A DNA stretch of 64,000 nucleotides from the NCBI GenBank assembly GCA_039962225.1, contig JAMPKV010000005.1:124001-188000 (forward strand), read 5' to 3'. Made by a program: the position numbers and the translations under genes. The notes under the pieces were generated by a model. The model did no database searches. It had not been told where the DNA came from and was given only the letters and a program-made list of their open reading frames with translations. Positions 26,358 to 35,251 of the stretch are shown here, piece by piece (within the stretch, counting starts at the first letter, position 1; each line of letters begins with the position of its first letter). The DNA comes from Microcoleus sp. AS-A8. GTDB lineage: Bacteria > Cyanobacteriota > Cyanobacteriia > Cyanobacteriales > Coleofasciculaceae.

Positions 26358-26994
26358 CGCCCTTACCTCTAAACTTCAACTGAATCATCAATAATGGGAA
26401 TGGATGCACTCTGATACTCCTCACTGGGACATTACTTAAGCTTGGATTAATACGCCATCTCCTCACGGAAAGGGGGGTAGTCGCTGTTGCCCTGTTGATA
26501 TCTGCTCATTCATTCAAAACTACATTTGTTAAATTGTCCACCTTAGCGAGGTCTAAAACTTTTAAGTTCCTTGATGAGCCATTTTTATACTAATTAACTC
26601 TTTTGATATATGGGACTGGCAGACTTGACGTCAAGGCTATGAACTTGCTATGCCCTGAAAATAATACACCGATGCCAGCCACTGGAGTAAAAGCCTTGAG
26701 ATTTTTTAAGCGTGAAACGGTGATCCCTACAAGCAAGATGCTCATGCCCGTCAAACCCAATCTCACAGCCCTAACAGACCTATGTAACCTTAGCGGTAAG
26801 GTACACCTCGTCAAACTCAGGAAATTGCCCAGGAATGCAGCCGATTGAGCAACCACCAAGTTTTTAGAATCTCACAGGAGCCTTATTGGCGCTCTTAAGG
26901 TCAAAAGGTTCACAGCTTTGGTGATACTTCCTGGTCGCCAGGTTTAACACCCATCTATCTATTCCACAGTTCACTCTTACCCTTCTCAACGCTC
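26358..26994. other. Intergenic stretch upstream of signal peptidase gene
   Basis: 637 bases. Two overlapping opposite frames (26590-26859 minus, 26603-26848 plus) are open, but neither has a recognisable domain or ribosome binding site and I cannot choose between them. No RNA gene seen. Confidence 0.4.
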
Positions 26995-27606
26995 ATGCAT
27001 CATCAGCACAACCAAGATTTTAACAATCATTCCCAGCCAAACCGCAACAATCTCTGGTTAGAGGGCAGCAAGACAGTGGCACTGAGTTTGGTGTTCGCTT
27101 TTGGGTTTCATATCCTTGTCGCTGAATCTCGCTATGTCGCCTCTGGGTCGATGCTTCCTACCCTAGAAGTTAATGACCGCCTGGTAATCGACAAATTGAG
27201 CTATCGTTGGTCAAACCCAGAACGAGGGGATATCATTGTATTTTCCCCCACTGAGAAGCTCAAGCAACAAAATGTCCGGGATACGCTAATCAAACGAGTT
27301 ATTGGTTTACCAGGAGAGAAAGTCGAGATTAAAAAGGGACGAGTCTATATTAATGATGGACTCTTGCCAGAAAAGTATATTGCAGAGAATTTGAGGTATC
27401 AGTGGGGGCCTGTTAACGTGCCAGCCAAGTCTTATCTAGTGATGGGTGATAACCGCGATTCTAGCTATGACGGTCGTTACTGGGGATTTGTTCCCCATGA
27501 CAATATTATTGGCAAAGCCATTGTCCGCTTTTGGTCTCCTGACCGCCTGGGGCAAATTGATCCAGTTCCGCTGTATCCAGCCTCCCAACCATCCTCCTCA
27601 CAATAA
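26995..27606 (+). CDS. lepB: Signal peptidase I
   Basis: 203 residues. It cleaves signal peptides from exported proteins at the plasma or thylakoid membrane. A His/Asn-rich N-terminus (1-20) precedes the single membrane anchor (about 25-44). The catalytic Ser is in SGSMLPT (Ser52) and the general base Lys in [11 protein letters not shown] (Lys100). Other family boxes present are ERGDIIVF near 76 and [16 protein letters not shown] near 147-162. Length matches cyanobacterial LepB proteins. It stands alone. Confidence 0.95.
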   Translation: MHHQHNQDFNNHSQPNRNNLWLEGSKTVALSLVFAFGFHILVAESRYVASGSMLPTLEVNDRLVIDKLSYRWSNPERGDIIVFSPTEKLKQQNVRDTLIKRVIGLPGEKVEIKKGRVYINDGLLPEKYIAENLRYQWGPVNVPAKSYLVMGDNRDSSYDGRYWGFVPHDNIIGKAIVRFWSPDRLGQIDPVPLYPASQPSSSQ

Positions 27607-28423
27607 TCTACCGAATTGGGAATCGAGAAAAGTAAACGTCAAGCTGAAGGTTGAATTATGAAGTATGGAAGTTTTTCATCTCTTAATGTCGCCTAGGAAA
27701 CAATGGGTTAAGAGCAAAGTTAGGCTGTCACAGCTGTTAAATGTAACCCATGATACTTCTTAAGAAGCTCTTAGCATTCTCTCCTAACTCTGGCAAGAGA
27801 ATTTTCAGAAAATCACACAGAAGGAATCAGAAGTAAAAAGCAGGAAAACCTTTATCAGCCATTGATTCCAGCATTAATTTTCCAGTTGGACTTGCGGAAT
27901 TTCCTTCACATTTTCCTCCCGAATTTCTTCATAATATTCACACAATATTTTTAGACATATCCTTACTATTCGTGAGATATTGGTTATACTATCAAAAGTA
28001 GTAGAGTAGATTGAGAACTCACCTAAAAAATACTTCTAGAAAGCCCAAGTCATCACCGTTCATAAAGCCTCTCAATTTACTCGATTGCTATAATCTGTAA
28101 ATTAAGTCTTTCTGGAGATATTTTTTGAGACATCCATTCTCTTCGGCTAAAAAGGGTTACCCATCTATAGGGATTAACCGTAGCTGAATCACTGAGTAAG
28201 AAGTGTAGAACCTTAGACTAATCCCGAAAGTTCTGGGAAGTACAGGAGGGTTGAAAATCTTCTTATGCCATGTGTCGGTTTTAAAGTATTTAATCGACAC
28301 CGAATACCTATGGGAGTTTTTCCTAGAAAATACCCAAGGCTAGAGTTTTTTCTCTCGTCAGAGCTTGCTATATCAAGCTTCAATCATTTCACTTGAGATT
28401 CAGTAACTTTAAAGGAGGCAACT
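27607..28423. other. Long intergenic region before the E1-type dehydrase gene
   Basis: 817 bases, AT-rich, no credible gene. It ends with a strong ribosome binding site AAAGGAGG (28411-28418) five bases before the ATG at 28424. A stretch TATGAAGTATGGAAG near 27657 resembles the AAGTATG heptad repeats found at 43875 and 49452. Confidence 0.45.
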
Positions 28424-29770
28424 ATGACTCTAGAGGCAGACATTAGAGATTTTCTAAGTGATGTTGGTAACAATCATCAAATTCTCAAATACCTTTACAA
28501 TACAACGCCGGAGAGCTTTGTTCCCTTTGAAACGCCCATCTACTACTCAGGCCCTTACTGGGATCAGGAAGAAATTGTAGCCATTATGAAGGCTATTTTA
28601 GGAGGGAAGTGGATTACCAGTGGAGAAATGGTTCAGAAGTTTGAAGCCAAATTCTCTAAAAGATTTAACCTGAAATACTCGGTCATGGTTAATTCAGGGA
28701 GTTCCGCTAACTTAGCCTTAGTGGGAGCTGTGAAAAAGTACCTGGAATGGCAAGACGGAGACGAAGTTATTTTGTCTGTCGTTGGGTTTCCCACCACTCT
28801 AGCTCCCCTCCTTCAACACAATCTCAAACCTGTCCTCATCGACATCGAATTAGATTCTCTAAACTTTGACTTAGAGCTAATTGAGGAAAAAATTACTCCA
28901 CGCACTAAAGCAATTTTCTTATCTCCGGTTTTAGGTAACCCACCTAACATGGATCAGTTATTGGAAATTTGTGAAAAACATGGTCTTGAATTACTTCTCG
29001 ACAATTGTGATAGCTTAGGCAGCACTTGGCGAGGTAAATACCTCAATGAATATGCCATCGCTTCCTCTACCTCATTCTACCCAGCACACCATATCAGTAC
29101 TGGGGAAGGAGGCATGGTTTCATCCAACATCGAAGAAATTGTCAAAATTGCCCGCTCTTTAGCTTGGTGGGGGCGGGACTGTTATTGTGTGGGAGCCGCC
29201 AACTTATTATGCAATGGAAGCTGTGGAAACCGCTTTGATCGCTGGTTGCCTGAATATGATGGGGTGGTTGATCACAAGTATGTTTTCACTAATATCGGCT
29301 ACAACCTGAAGCCATTAGACTTACAAGGCTCGATTGGCTTAGTGCAGTTAGAAAAGTTTGAAGAAATTGAAACAAGAAGGCATGAGAGTAAGAAGCGCTT
29401 GCAGGCCATTTTGGAAGAGAATGTCGAGGGAATTAAAGTTCCCAATCAATTGCCTGAAGCCGGAACCTGTTGGTTTGGCACCCCGATCGTTTGTCCAGAT
29501 CGAGAATCCAAACGAGTGCTCGTAGATTACTTCGAGACGAACAAAATCCAAACCCGAAACTATTTTGCCGGAAATATTTTAATGCAACCCGCTTACCGAC
29601 ACTTAGACAAAGCGGAAAATTACCCAAATGCCAATGTGGTGTTGGATCGGGTGTTCTTTATCGGCGCAGCTCCCCACTATCACGAGAAAATCTTTGAATA
29701 TATTCAAGAAAGACTCAAAGCCCGGTTGGAGAGTCAGAAATTAGAGAAGGTGTTGAATCCCTCGTGTTGA
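28424..29770 (+). CDS. rfbH: E1-type CDP-6-deoxyhexose 3-dehydrase (DegT-fold, 2Fe-2S)
   Basis: 448 residues of the DegT/DnrJ/EryC1 fold. Two features mark it as the PMP- and iron-sulfur-dependent dehydrase E1 (DdhC/RfbH/AscC) and not an aminotransferase. First, cysteines at 195, 253, 255 and 263 give exactly the C-X57-C-X1-C-X7-C pattern of the E1 2Fe-2S centre. Second, the internal Lys is replaced by His in SFYPAHHISTGEGG (His222/223). E1 removes the C3 hydroxyl of CDP-4-keto-6-deoxyglucose on the way to 3,6-dideoxyhexoses. Its reductase partner (E3) and the CDP-glucose genes are not in the window. The glycosyltransferase and acyltransferase downstream fit surface polysaccharide synthesis. 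Confidence 0.92.
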   Translation: MTLEADIRDFLSDVGNNHQILKYLYNTTPESFVPFETPIYYSGPYWDQEEIVAIMKAILGGKWITSGEMVQKFEAKFSKRFNLKYSVMVNSGSSANLALVGAVKKYLEWQDGDEVILSVVGFPTTLAPLLQHNLKPVLIDIELDSLNFDLELIEEKITPRTKAIFLSPVLGNPPNMDQLLEICEKHGLELLLDNCDSLGSTWRGKYLNEYAIASSTSFYPAHHISTGEGGMVSSNIEEIVKIARSLAWWGRDCYCVGAANLLCNGSCGNRFDRWLPEYDGVVDHKYVFTNIGYNLKPLDLQGSIGLVQLEKFEEIETRRHESKKRLQAILEENVEGIKVPNQLPEAGTCWFGTPIVCPDRESKRVLVDYFETNKIQTRNYFAGNILMQPAYRHLDKAENYPNANVVLDRVFFIGAAPHYHEKIFEYIQERLKARLESQKLEKVLNPSC

Positions 29771-29983
29771 ACTGACGCAGATTCCTTTGTACCGTATGAA
29801 AGGTACAGGATGGAGACTAAAGATCCTGGCCAATTCCCATCAGAGAAAATCATTAGCATAGTTGGTTAAGGGTCGTCTTTTTTGCTCCTCCTGAACAAAG
29901 ATTTTTTCATCTGAATCATGCGGCAACCGCTACCCCCATATCTTCATTCTTGAGTCCTTCAGTCGCCTACCAAGCAGAAAAGT

Positions 29984-31204
29984 ATGTACAAGATCACCTT
30001 TCCGATTCCGGTTCTTCCTGTTGACGAAAAACACGTATCTATTCCTACGGGGTTAGCGCGCGACATTCTCACGCAACACAAATACGAGCCAAATCTGCGA
30101 CTCATCTGTCCGCAGGTTCCTGAGGGCACAATCATGCAGGATTCCTACACAATTTCCTTGGATGATTACCCAGGACTGTCGTTTCGCATGTTGCCTTGGA
30201 GTGGGGGAATGCGTAGTTGGCCGCTTCATTATCTAGCTGTAAGAGCAGCGTTAATTGAGGAAGTTCGTGATGCATCCGTCTGGCATACGGCCTGCGGCAT
30301 TGATTTGTGGGATGTGACGACATTGAGTTACGAGGTCGGACGCCTCTACAGCAAGGGAATTCGAGTGTTTTGCTTGGACAGCGACCCAACGTCCACACTG
30401 GAAACAAGTGGGGGCTGGTCATCGCTCAAAGCTAAATTAGTAGACTCACAAATCCAGCAGCGCGTAACGGATGCTGATGCCACACTCTTCTTAGGCGTTG
30501 GAGTGCAAAAAAGGTATGGGCACTTGGCGCGTCGATCCATCGCCAATCAAGCCGTTTGGCTTCAAAAAGAAGACGTTGCCAATGAAGAGGACGTGAAGCG
30601 CAAATTCCACCAATCGTCTGATGAACCTATCCGGATGATTCTTCCCGTTCGACTTGAGGCATGGAAAGGTGCGGACGACGTCATTCAAGCGTTGATCAAC
30701 CTCGGCGATCAGTTACCGCCGTACCAACTCGATATCATGGGTGTTGGTCCTTATAAAGAACACTTGGTCTCTCTAGCACGCAACCATACCGATAAGATTC
30801 GCTTTGTAGATCCCGTTCCCTACGGCCCTATCTTCTTTGAACGCTTGCGGTCTTATCACATGGTTTTCGTTCCAACTCGCGGCTTAGAAGAACAAAGAGT
30901 CGCTTATGATGCAGCCGCTTCGGGTTGCGTATTGCTTCATTCGCGCACGGTTACCCTGGAAACCTCGCTGCGTGATTTAGAGCCGCGCTGGAGTTTTGAA
31001 CCCGCTAACGTTAGCAGCCTATCCAGTGCAATTAAGTCTGCGATCGCCGAGCGCTCGCGTTGGCCACAAGCCGGACTAGCCGGAATTGGATTCATGCAGG
31101 GCAGAACCATCGATGAGATGCACCGCTCTCGCGCTGAGTTCATCCGTTCTGTGAGACACTCAGTCTATCCCAACGCCAAAGATTTAGTAGCTAGTGCTAC
31201 CTAG
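29984..31204 (+). CDS. Glycosyltransferase, GT4-like
   Basis: 406 residues. The C-terminal half has the GT-B nucleotide-sugar domain: MILPVRLEAWKGADDVIQAL near 214-233, LDIMGVGPYKEHL near 249-261, and an EEQRVAYDAAASGCVLL segment near 303-319 in place of the usual EPFG...EAMACG motif. It starts 213 bases after the E1 dehydrase gene on the same strand. A role in adding sugars to a surface polysaccharide or glycolipid is inferred from context. The E-x7-E region is degenerate, so activity is not certain. Confidence 0.75.
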   Translation: MYKITFPIPVLPVDEKHVSIPTGLARDILTQHKYEPNLRLICPQVPEGTIMQDSYTISLDDYPGLSFRMLPWSGGMRSWPLHYLAVRAALIEEVRDASVWHTACGIDLWDVTTLSYEVGRLYSKGIRVFCLDSDPTSTLETSGGWSSLKAKLVDSQIQQRVTDADATLFLGVGVQKRYGHLARRSIANQAVWLQKEDVANEEDVKRKFHQSSDEPIRMILPVRLEAWKGADDVIQALINLGDQLPPYQLDIMGVGPYKEHLVSLARNHTDKIRFVDPVPYGPIFFERLRSYHMVFVPTRGLEEQRVAYDAAASGCVLLHSRTVTLETSLRDLEPRWSFEPANVSSLSSAIKSAIAERSRWPQAGLAGIGFMQGRTIDEMHRSRAEFIRSVRHSVYPNAKDLVASAT

Positions 31205-31408
31205 GCCCTCTAGCCATGTTACTGAGAGGTTGAGTAGAGTAGCACAGAAAGATTGCTATCCGTGTAAGACGCGATCGCCGAAAAGACCCCAGCGAAACCC
31301 ATCACTAATTTTTTAGTAAGAGAGCATCGCGTCTTATATCGAAGGAAAGCAAACACTCGTTCTGTAGATGTACCCCTATATTTGAGTTGAATATTGAGGA
31401 ACAACCCC

Positions 31409-32131
31409 ATGTCAAGTGATGAGCTTGGAATGCCAGCAATGATCCATTCTGTCGAGGAGTTAAACGAAATTAAACCCCCTCCTCCACCTCGAGCAAGTCT
31501 AAAAGAACGTTTAATAACAAGCTTAATTGGATGGGTACCAGGGCCAGCACGAGGTCATATTTTACGCAGGCTGTTGTACCGGAGTATTTTCGCCAAAATC
31601 GGTAATTCCGTCTTCATTGATCGCGGCGTTGCTTTTGCTGGTACTTCTAATATTGAACTTGGAGATTCTGTTGTTATTTCCCCTAACGTTAATATTAATG
31701 CAGCAGGCGAGAACAATAGGATTAGTATTGGCTATCGGGTGGGTCTCCTGAAGGGTGTTAATATCGTAGGTTTGGAAAACACAACAGTTGAGATTGGCGA
31801 CCGTACATTCATTAACGTTGATGTATGGATCAATGGCCCCGGTCATATCAAAATCGGGGAAGACTGTCTGCTGGCACCGCGTGTATCCCTGATTGCTGTT
31901 AATCACATCTTTTCTGACCTCAAGCGACCCATCAATATCCAAGGGCATACGGCAAAGGGAATTACGATTGAGGATGATTGCTGGCTCGGATTTGGGGTGA
32001 CGGTAGTAGATGGAGTTACGGTTGGTAAGGGCAGTGTTATTGGAGCCGGAGCCGTCGTTACTAAAGATATCCCCCCCTATTCAATCGCGGTTGGTGTACC
32101 GGCCAAGGTAGTCGGCAAACGAGGGGAGTGA
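31409..32131 (+). CDS. Hexapeptide-repeat acyltransferase (LbH/WbbJ type)
   Basis: 240 residues from ATG 31409, which has GAGGA 8 nt upstream; a TTG at 31394 overlaps that site and is rejected. The C-terminal two thirds form a left-handed beta-helix of hexapeptide repeats (VFIDRGVAFAGTSNIELGDS near 68-87; WLGFGVTVVDGVTVGKGSVI near 192-211; IGAGAVVTKDIPPYSIAVGV near 211-230). The active-site His is probably in IAVNHIFSD near 165. Such enzymes acetylate sugars. It follows the glycosyltransferase and may modify the same glycan. Confidence 0.85.
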   Translation: MSSDELGMPAMIHSVEELNEIKPPPPPRASLKERLITSLIGWVPGPARGHILRRLLYRSIFAKIGNSVFIDRGVAFAGTSNIELGDSVVISPNVNINAAGENNRISIGYRVGLLKGVNIVGLENTTVEIGDRTFINVDVWINGPGHIKIGEDCLLAPRVSLIAVNHIFSDLKRPINIQGHTAKGITIEDDCWLGFGVTVVDGVTVGKGSVIGAGAVVTKDIPPYSIAVGVPAKVVGKRGE

Positions 32132-32242
32132 CATCCTCTGGCACCGTCTCAAAGATTACGGTGTAGGCTTCCCAACCGTGCTACGCATCGCTGCGCTAAC
32201 ACGATTGGGCTTGCCTGGTTATTCCCCAAATTAGACCCCAAC

Positions 32243-32293
32243 TATGAGCTAGCTCAAGGACTTCATCAAACACTTCAAGGAATATAAGGGTAG
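32243..32293 (+). promoter_or_regulatory. Promoter of the methyltransferase-cupin operon with TATGAGCTAGCTCA site
   Basis: TATGAGCTAGCTCA (32243-32256), containing the perfect palindrome TGAGCTAGCTCA, lies exactly 27 bases before ATAAGGGTAG (32284-32293); tATAAG (32283-32288) is a likely -10 box. The site centre is then about 41-44 bases before the transcript start, the position of class II CRP/FNR activator sites. TATGA-N6-TCA matches the CRP-family half-site spacing. The same layout occurs at 34298-34348 before the oxidase gene. Confidence 0.75.
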
Positions 32294-32316
32294 AGACGAT
32301 TCAGGAGGTCGCACCA

Positions 32317-33093
32317 ATGACCAACGCTACCCTTAACTTCAAAACAGCACCCGCTCATCAAGTTTTAGCAGCGGCTGGTAAGAAGATTTTACGACCCGGT
32401 GGACGTGCTGCTACAGAACAGTTGTTTGAGTGGGCGAATTTCCAACCTGGAGAAACAGTACTGGAGCTAGCTTCCAGTTTTGGTTACAGTGCGATCGCAT
32501 TGGCAAAACGGTTTGGCGTCCGTGTGGTTGGCGTTGAAAAAAATCTCGATAGTGTGGCACGCGCACGAGACAATATCCGTGCGGCTGGGGTAGAAGGACA
32601 GGTAAACATCATCGAAGGCGATATCTTTCACCTGGAAACGATTCCCGGACAGTTTGACTATGTATTTGCAGAAGCCATTCTGTCCATGCAATCTCCTGTG
32701 GGTAAAGCCAAAATTTTGCAGGGTATTCATCACAAACTCAAACCAGGGGGTAAGTTTCTTTCTCATGAATTGTTCATTCGCAACCATGAGCAAGAAGTTC
32801 ATCGCACGCTGTCTCAGGTTATTCGGATGAATGTCACGCCTCTCTCGCTAGAGAACTGGAGTAAAACCTGTGAAACGGCTGGACTAAATGTGCAGCAGCA
32901 TCAAACTGGAGCGATGGGATTATTGAATCCTGTGCAAATGCTGCGGGATGAAGGTGTTGTTGATACGGCTCGAATTGTATGGAATGTACTGACGAAAGCG
33001 CCTATTCGCGATCGCGTTCTACAAATGCGTCACGTCTTCAAGCACCATCAACAAGACTTGGGTTATATCTCGCTGTGCGCGATTGCTGATTAA
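32317..33093 (+). CDS. SAM-dependent methyltransferase
   Basis: 258 residues, with ribosome binding site AGGAGGT (32303-32309). SAM motif I is VLELASSFGYSAIALAKRFG near 48-67, followed by VVGVEKNLDSVARAR near 70-84 and a motif near 112-120 (FDYVFAEAI). A PGGKFLSHELFI segment follows near 143. The target is unknown. It is the first gene of a run with a cupin and an unknown protein, ending at a terminator, and shares its promoter design with the alternative oxidase operon. A link to respiration or nitric oxide response is inference from this shared promoter. Confidence 0.82.
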   Translation: MTNATLNFKTAPAHQVLAAAGKKILRPGGRAATEQLFEWANFQPGETVLELASSFGYSAIALAKRFGVRVVGVEKNLDSVARARDNIRAAGVEGQVNIIEGDIFHLETIPGQFDYVFAEAILSMQSPVGKAKILQGIHHKLKPGGKFLSHELFIRNHEQEVHRTLSQVIRMNVTPLSLENWSKTCETAGLNVQQHQTGAMGLLNPVQMLRDEGVVDTARIVWNVLTKAPIRDRVLQMRHVFKHHQQDLGYISLCAIAD

Positions 33094-33181
33094 CAGTAAT
33101 GCATGGAACTCACAGTTTTATATCTTGTTAATCACCACAAACAAGATTTTGTCACATCTACCTTAAAGAGGTATATTCATC

Positions 33182-33517
33182 ATGACTTCTACAAGTCAAG
33201 CCAATTCATCTTGTTATTTTCCACTCCAGGAACGAATTGAATATCCGGCAGATGGAGTGCTGAGTAAAGTTTTATTCAAGGACAAAAATTGCCAATACAC
33301 TCTGTTTTGTTTAGCCGCTGACACGAGTATTTCTGAACACACCTCAACTCGTAATGCTGTTATCAACGTCATCGAAGGCCGGGGAACTCTGACTCTAGAA
33401 GGACAAGAGATTCCACTAGAACCGGGTCTTTTCGTTGTCATGAAAGCTCACGCCCCTCATGCTTTAAAAGCTGAGCAAAACTTAGCCTTTCTCCTAACGC
33501 TATCTGAAAGCCACTAA
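33182..33517 (+). CDS. Small cupin-domain protein
   Basis: 111 residues forming a single cupin barrel. Motif 1-like HTSTRNAVINVIEGRGTLTL near 51-70 and motif 2-like PLEPGLFVVMKAHAPHALKA near 78-97 are visible; metal-ligand histidines are fewer than in classical cupins (His51, His92, His95). Ribosome binding site AAAGAGG is about 12 bases upstream. An inverted repeat (ATCTTGTT / AACAAGAT, about 33123-33148) lies in the 88-base gap after the methyltransferase gene. Role unknown; cupins of this size often bind a metal and act as sensors or small enzymes. Confidence 0.8.
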   Translation: MTSTSQANSSCYFPLQERIEYPADGVLSKVLFKDKNCQYTLFCLAADTSISEHTSTRNAVINVIEGRGTLTLEGQEIPLEPGLFVVMKAHAPHALKAEQNLAFLLTLSESH

Positions 33518-33564
33518 CAAACTTCACAACGTTAAGTCAATCTCATCAATTTAGGTTCCTGTCA

Positions 33565-34050
33565 ATGCTGTACATTTTTTTTCAACACCTTGGACTATCC
33601 ACCGCTGAGTTAGAAACGTTATTATCACTCAGTTTGCAGGAGTCTCTGACCTTACCTGCCGTGCAGGAATTATTAGGGAGTTTAGACACCCAACTCCTGC
33701 AAGCAACCTTACCGACAGCAGGAAGTGTTTTGGCTGAACGATTACCTCCTTTTTATGACTGGCTGAAAAATGAGTTAGGCGTCAAGCGAGTTCCTGATAG
33801 CCCAGACCATACAACAAAGTGGGTGATTGGTTTTCTCCACCATAAAGAAAGCTTGACTCGCTTAGTTGAACTGCATCGCCGCGTACCTCGTCCCGCTTTA
33901 GAACGATCAATTCCTCGCTTAGTCGCAGCGTTTGATGGGGTTGAACAGGAGAAGGTACGGAAGGAATGGCAAAAAGCGATCGCAGCCCTTTGCCTAGTCC
34001 TCGTTGTTGCAGCTCGCGCTGAAGAGCGGTCTCTCCAAGCGGTAATGTAA
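33565..34050 (+). CDS. Unknown helical protein in the cupin operon
   Basis: 161 residues, not recognised. It appears all-helical: Leu-rich helices in residues 5-55, a loop containing LGVKRVPDSPDHTTKW (70-85), then basic helices (HHKESLTRLVELHRR near 91-105) and a C-terminal hydrophobic helix (about 138-152, IAALCLVLVVAARAE). One His pair (His91-His92) could bind metal, but no known site is evident. It ends 25 bases before a strong terminator, closing the operon that starts at 32317. Confidence 0.65.
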   Translation: MLYIFFQHLGLSTAELETLLSLSLQESLTLPAVQELLGSLDTQLLQATLPTAGSVLAERLPPFYDWLKNELGVKRVPDSPDHTTKWVIGFLHHKESLTRLVELHRRVPRPALERSIPRLVAAFDGVEQEKVRKEWQKAIAALCLVLVVAARAEERSLQAVM

Positions 34051-34075
34051 AACTATCAAGACTGACAACTTTGCC

Positions 34076-34102
34076 AACCCCCAAATTGTTTTGGGGGTTT
34101 TT
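34076..34102 (+). terminator. Rho-independent terminator of the methyltransferase-cupin operon
   Basis: AACCCCCAAA (34076-34085) pairs with TTTGGGGGTT (34090-34099) over 10 bp with a 4-nt loop and is followed by more T. It sits 25 bases past the stop of the unknown 161-residue protein and separates this operon from the oxidase operon. Confidence 0.88.
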
Positions 34103-34297
34103 GTACTTATAACTACAAACGGAGTTAACAGTAGTCCTTTCTTCAGATAGAAGTGGCAGTCTAATAGAAATAGTTATTTTGTTAATAAAGTGCTATTTTA
34201 TCGATTGGCTTGGCTTGCAAGCTGTTTGCGCCAGTCTGTTTTAGCACGAATTACTCGCAGTAGTGCTTGTGCCATCGCTCTCCTGTCTCAATCTAAG

Positions 34298-34348
34298 TAT
34301 GAGCTAGCTCATAGCAGGAATTAAGACTATTTTTCAAAATAAGGGTAG
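34298..34348 (+). promoter_or_regulatory. Promoter of the alternative oxidase operon with TATGAGCTAGCTCATA site
   Basis: TATGAGCTAGCTCATA (34298-34313) is a perfect 16-bp palindrome. ATAAGGGTAG (34339-34348) follows with exactly the same 27-base distance from the shared TCA as at 32243-32293; aATAAG is the likely -10 box. The rest of the spacer differs between the two promoters, so conservation is restricted to operator and -10 region, as expected for a true regulatory site. Confidence 0.75.
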
Positions 34349-34376
34349 CAAAGGTACAGATAATCAATCTGTTACC

Positions 34377-35222
34377 ATGACTACTTGCAACATGGCACCA
34401 CGACAAGAGAAGCTTGCCAAAATCTACCTGAAAGCAAATCCTGTCGAAATTTCTCAAGAGACAGAGGAGAACCTAGAAATGATTCGACTGCTTGTAAACT
34501 TTTTAGTGTTAATTTTGAATATTTTTTATCACGATCGCATTTATCCCCGGTTCTTTGTTCTAGAAACCGTAGCGCGGGTTCCCTACTTTGCTTATACTTC
34601 AGTTCTTCATCTCTATGAAACAATGGGTTGGTGGCGTAAAGCTGACTGGATAAGGATTCACTTTGCCGAAGCTTGGAACGAGCTACACCACTTGCTGATT
34701 AGTGAGGAAATGGGTGGTAATCAATTCTGGATTGACCGCTTTGTTGCTCGTACCGGAGCCTTTGTCTACTACTGGATTATTGTGTTGGTGTACATGGTCG
34801 CACCACGCTCTGCTTATCGCTTCATGCAACTGGTCGAAGAACATGCCTACCATACCTATGACACCTATCTTCAAGAGCATGGGGATGAACTGAAAACGCA
34901 ACCAGCACCACAAGTCGCCATTCAATATTACTGCTGCGGCGACCTCTATCTGTTTGATGAATTCCAGACGAGCCGCCCACCAGAGGAGCGTCGTCCGAAG
35001 ATTGATAACCTCTATGATGTGTTTGTTGCCATCCGCGATGATGAAATGGAACATGTTAAAACAATGATTGCTTGCCAAAGAAACGATGCTCAATCGACCT
35101 TCAAGAGTCCTCACAGCCCTGATCGTGTAGCTCTGTCTGAAAGCACTAAAGTGGCAATTGAGGCCCATACCGATGACTTCAAGCAAGAGGCTGTTGAGCA
35201 AGAGCTAGTAAAAATGCCGTAA
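34377..35222 (+). CDS. Alternative (plastid-terminal-type) oxidase
   Basis: 281 residues. A di-iron plastoquinol oxidase that reduces oxygen to water at the membrane without pumping protons, and is insensitive to cyanide and NO in the family. The ligand motifs are complete: LETVARVPYF (Glu63), NELHHLL (Glu102, His105), VEEHAYHTYD (Glu154) and RDDEMEHVKTM (Glu223, His226). Hydrophobic stretches near 36-50 and 127-141 fit monotopic membrane attachment. EEHAYHTYD and the long loop before the last motif resemble PTOX more than mitochondrial AOX. It is followed after 11-29 bases by a YwiC-like gene. Confidence 0.95.
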   Translation: MTTCNMAPRQEKLAKIYLKANPVEISQETEENLEMIRLLVNFLVLILNIFYHDRIYPRFFVLETVARVPYFAYTSVLHLYETMGWWRKADWIRIHFAEAWNELHHLLISEEMGGNQFWIDRFVARTGAFVYYWIIVLVYMVAPRSAYRFMQLVEEHAYHTYDTYLQEHGDELKTQPAPQVAIQYYCCGDLYLFDEFQTSRPPEERRPKIDNLYDVFVAIRDDEMEHVKTMIACQRNDAQSTFKSPHSPDRVALSESTKVAIEAHTDDFKQEAVEQELVKMP

Positions 35223-35251
35223 CCCTGGAAATAGTGGAGAATGTTGAGACA

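Noticed and set aside
26590-26859. 89-codon minus and 81-codon plus overlapping frames
   Set aside because: Neither has a domain, ribosome binding site or membrane layout that would favour it.
34198-34275. 25-residue minus-strand frame (MAQALLRVIRAKTDWRKQLA...) divergent from the oxidase
   Set aside because: It has an AGGAGA only three bases before ATG, and nothing else supports translation; kept only as a note because it shares the operator region.
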